In this document: positions 5,121-5,808 of the stretch, piece after piece
Layout of the letters: each line of letters opens with the position of its first letter
Numbering within the stretch: the first letter of the stretch is position 1
Source of the DNA: an uncultured euryarchaeote
GTDB taxonomy: Archaea; Thermoplasmatota; Poseidoniia; Poseidoniales; Thalassarchaeaceae
Direction of reading: 5' to 3'
Length of the DNA stretch: 5,808 nt
Assembly (NCBI GenBank): GCA_937901365.1
Contig: CALCEF010000034.1
Span: 1 to 5,808 of the forward strand
Notes under the pieces: model-generated
What the model was told of the DNA's origin: nothing
What the model saw: the letters and a program-made list of their open reading frames with translations, nothing else
Databases searched by the model: none
Position numbers and translations under genes: made by a program

Positions 5121-5808
5121 ATGTCAGCGCTCATGGACAAATTGCCCTCGCCCTATGTGGATGGCTTGTCAGAAGACGAAAAGAAGTCATGGAAGGGTTG
5201 GTATTTCTTCGACTGGGCAAACCAAGCCTACGCTCTCACAGTGATGACTGTCATTGCACCTGCATTGATGGCTAGTCTGTACAACAAGGCCACTGGAACA
5301 CAAACGGGTGACTCGTTCTATGCAACAGTTCTGACACTTTCGATGATTTTTGTTGTCATTACAGCGCCTGCACTTGGTGTCATTGCTGATCGAATGCCCA
5401 TCAAGAAAAAGTTGCTCAAATGGTATACTGTAGCTGGTATTGCATTCACTGCGTTGATGGGTGCAGCACCGTACTTCGGTTCAGATGGGTACATTGTTCT
5501 CGCTGTGATGTTCACCATTGGTACCATCGGATTCACTGGTGGTAACGTCATCTATTACTCATTCATGCCCTATCTTGGGACCAGAGAAGATCAGGACAAA
5601 GTGTCAACCTGGGGCTACATGTATGGGTTCATGGGGGGTTCCATGCTACTCATCTTCCACCTCATCATTTTGTTGGGTGGGTTTTGGGATACAAACTTCA
5701 CAATCGCAGTCGTCTTTGTGACCTCGGCATTGTGGTGGTGGGGATTCGGTGCATTGATGTTCAAATGGACACCTGAACCCGAAATCCATTCTGATATGGA
5801 ATGGAAAG
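5121..5808 (+). CDS. UMF1/Atg22-like MFS transporter, N-terminal part (runs off window)
   Basis: 229 residues are visible and the frame is still open at the window edge. After a soluble N-terminus, WYFFDWANQAYALTV (27-41) matches the start of the UMF1/Atg22-like family (typically W-x-x-YDWANSA). MFS motif A follows the second helix as GVIADRMPIKKK (86-97). YYSFMPYLG and VSTWGYMYGFMGG (145-173) match the family's NAFLP and VSxxGxxxGYxGG signatures. About six of the expected 12 helices are present. UMF1 proteins are plasma-membrane permeases of mostly unknown substrate; Atg22 exports amino acids from the yeast vacuole, so a small-solute exporter is possible but not shown. ATG 5121 is chosen because an in-frame TGA lies at 5100-5102 and a TATA-like box at 5091-5098 fits a leaderless start; Met5 is an alternative. 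It is divergent from the lipoprotein gene. Confidence 0.87.
   Translation, partial: MSALMDKLPSPYVDGLSEDEKKSWKGWYFFDWANQAYALTVMTVIAPALMASLYNKATGTQTGDSFYATVLTLSMIFVVITAPALGVIADRMPIKKKLLKWYTVAGIAFTALMGAAPYFGSDGYIVLAVMFTIGTIGFTGGNVIYYSFMPYLGTREDQDKVSTWGYMYGFMGGSMLLIFHLIILLGGFWDTNFTIAVVFVTSALWWWGFGALMFKWTPEPEIHSDMEWK

Overview
The window looks like chromosome from a marine archaeon, most likely a Poseidoniales (Marine Group II) or related Thermoplasmatota lineage. This rests on an archaeosine-synthase radical SAM protein (RaSEA, an archaea-specific tRNA enzyme), an archaeal/fungal Ygr210-type GTPase, and TATA-like boxes about 27 nt upstream of two divergent start codons, as expected for archaeal leaderless transcripts. 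The genus cannot be fixed from the sequence alone. I see no tRNA or rRNA gene, CRISPR array, IS element or integration site.

Layout: (1) 1-123 (+) is the last 40 codons of a gene entering from the left; its stop codon directly abuts the stop of the convergent GTPase gene. (2) 3296-124 (-) is a tight three-gene cluster: a 90-aa two-helix membrane protein, a 532-aa polytopic membrane protein, and a Ygr210/YchF-type GTPase. The gaps are 12 nt (holding a near-perfect Shine-Dalgarno) and 2 nt. (3) 3297-3398 is a 102-nt spacer with two GC-rich hairpins. (4) 5034-3399 (-) is a small lipoprotein gene followed by RaSEA, probably one transcript. (5) 5035-5120 is an 86-nt divergent promoter region. (6) 5121-5808 (+) is the first 229 codons of a UMF1/Atg22-like MFS transporter that runs off the right edge.

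The most interesting item is the 532-aa membrane protein. It has about 13 predicted helices, and remembered B-type (ba3) heme-copper oxidase subunit I aligns plausibly along it. It keeps the helix-II histidine, but the CuB histidines, the cross-linked Tyr and the helix-X HxH heme ligands are all replaced. With its two-helix partner it may be an oxidase-derived complex that no longer reduces oxygen. This is inference from reading and needs a profile or structure search.

The other genes are mostly housekeeping: a translation-associated GTPase, tRNA G15 archaeosine formation, and a transporter. The lipoprotein and the small membrane protein have no known function.
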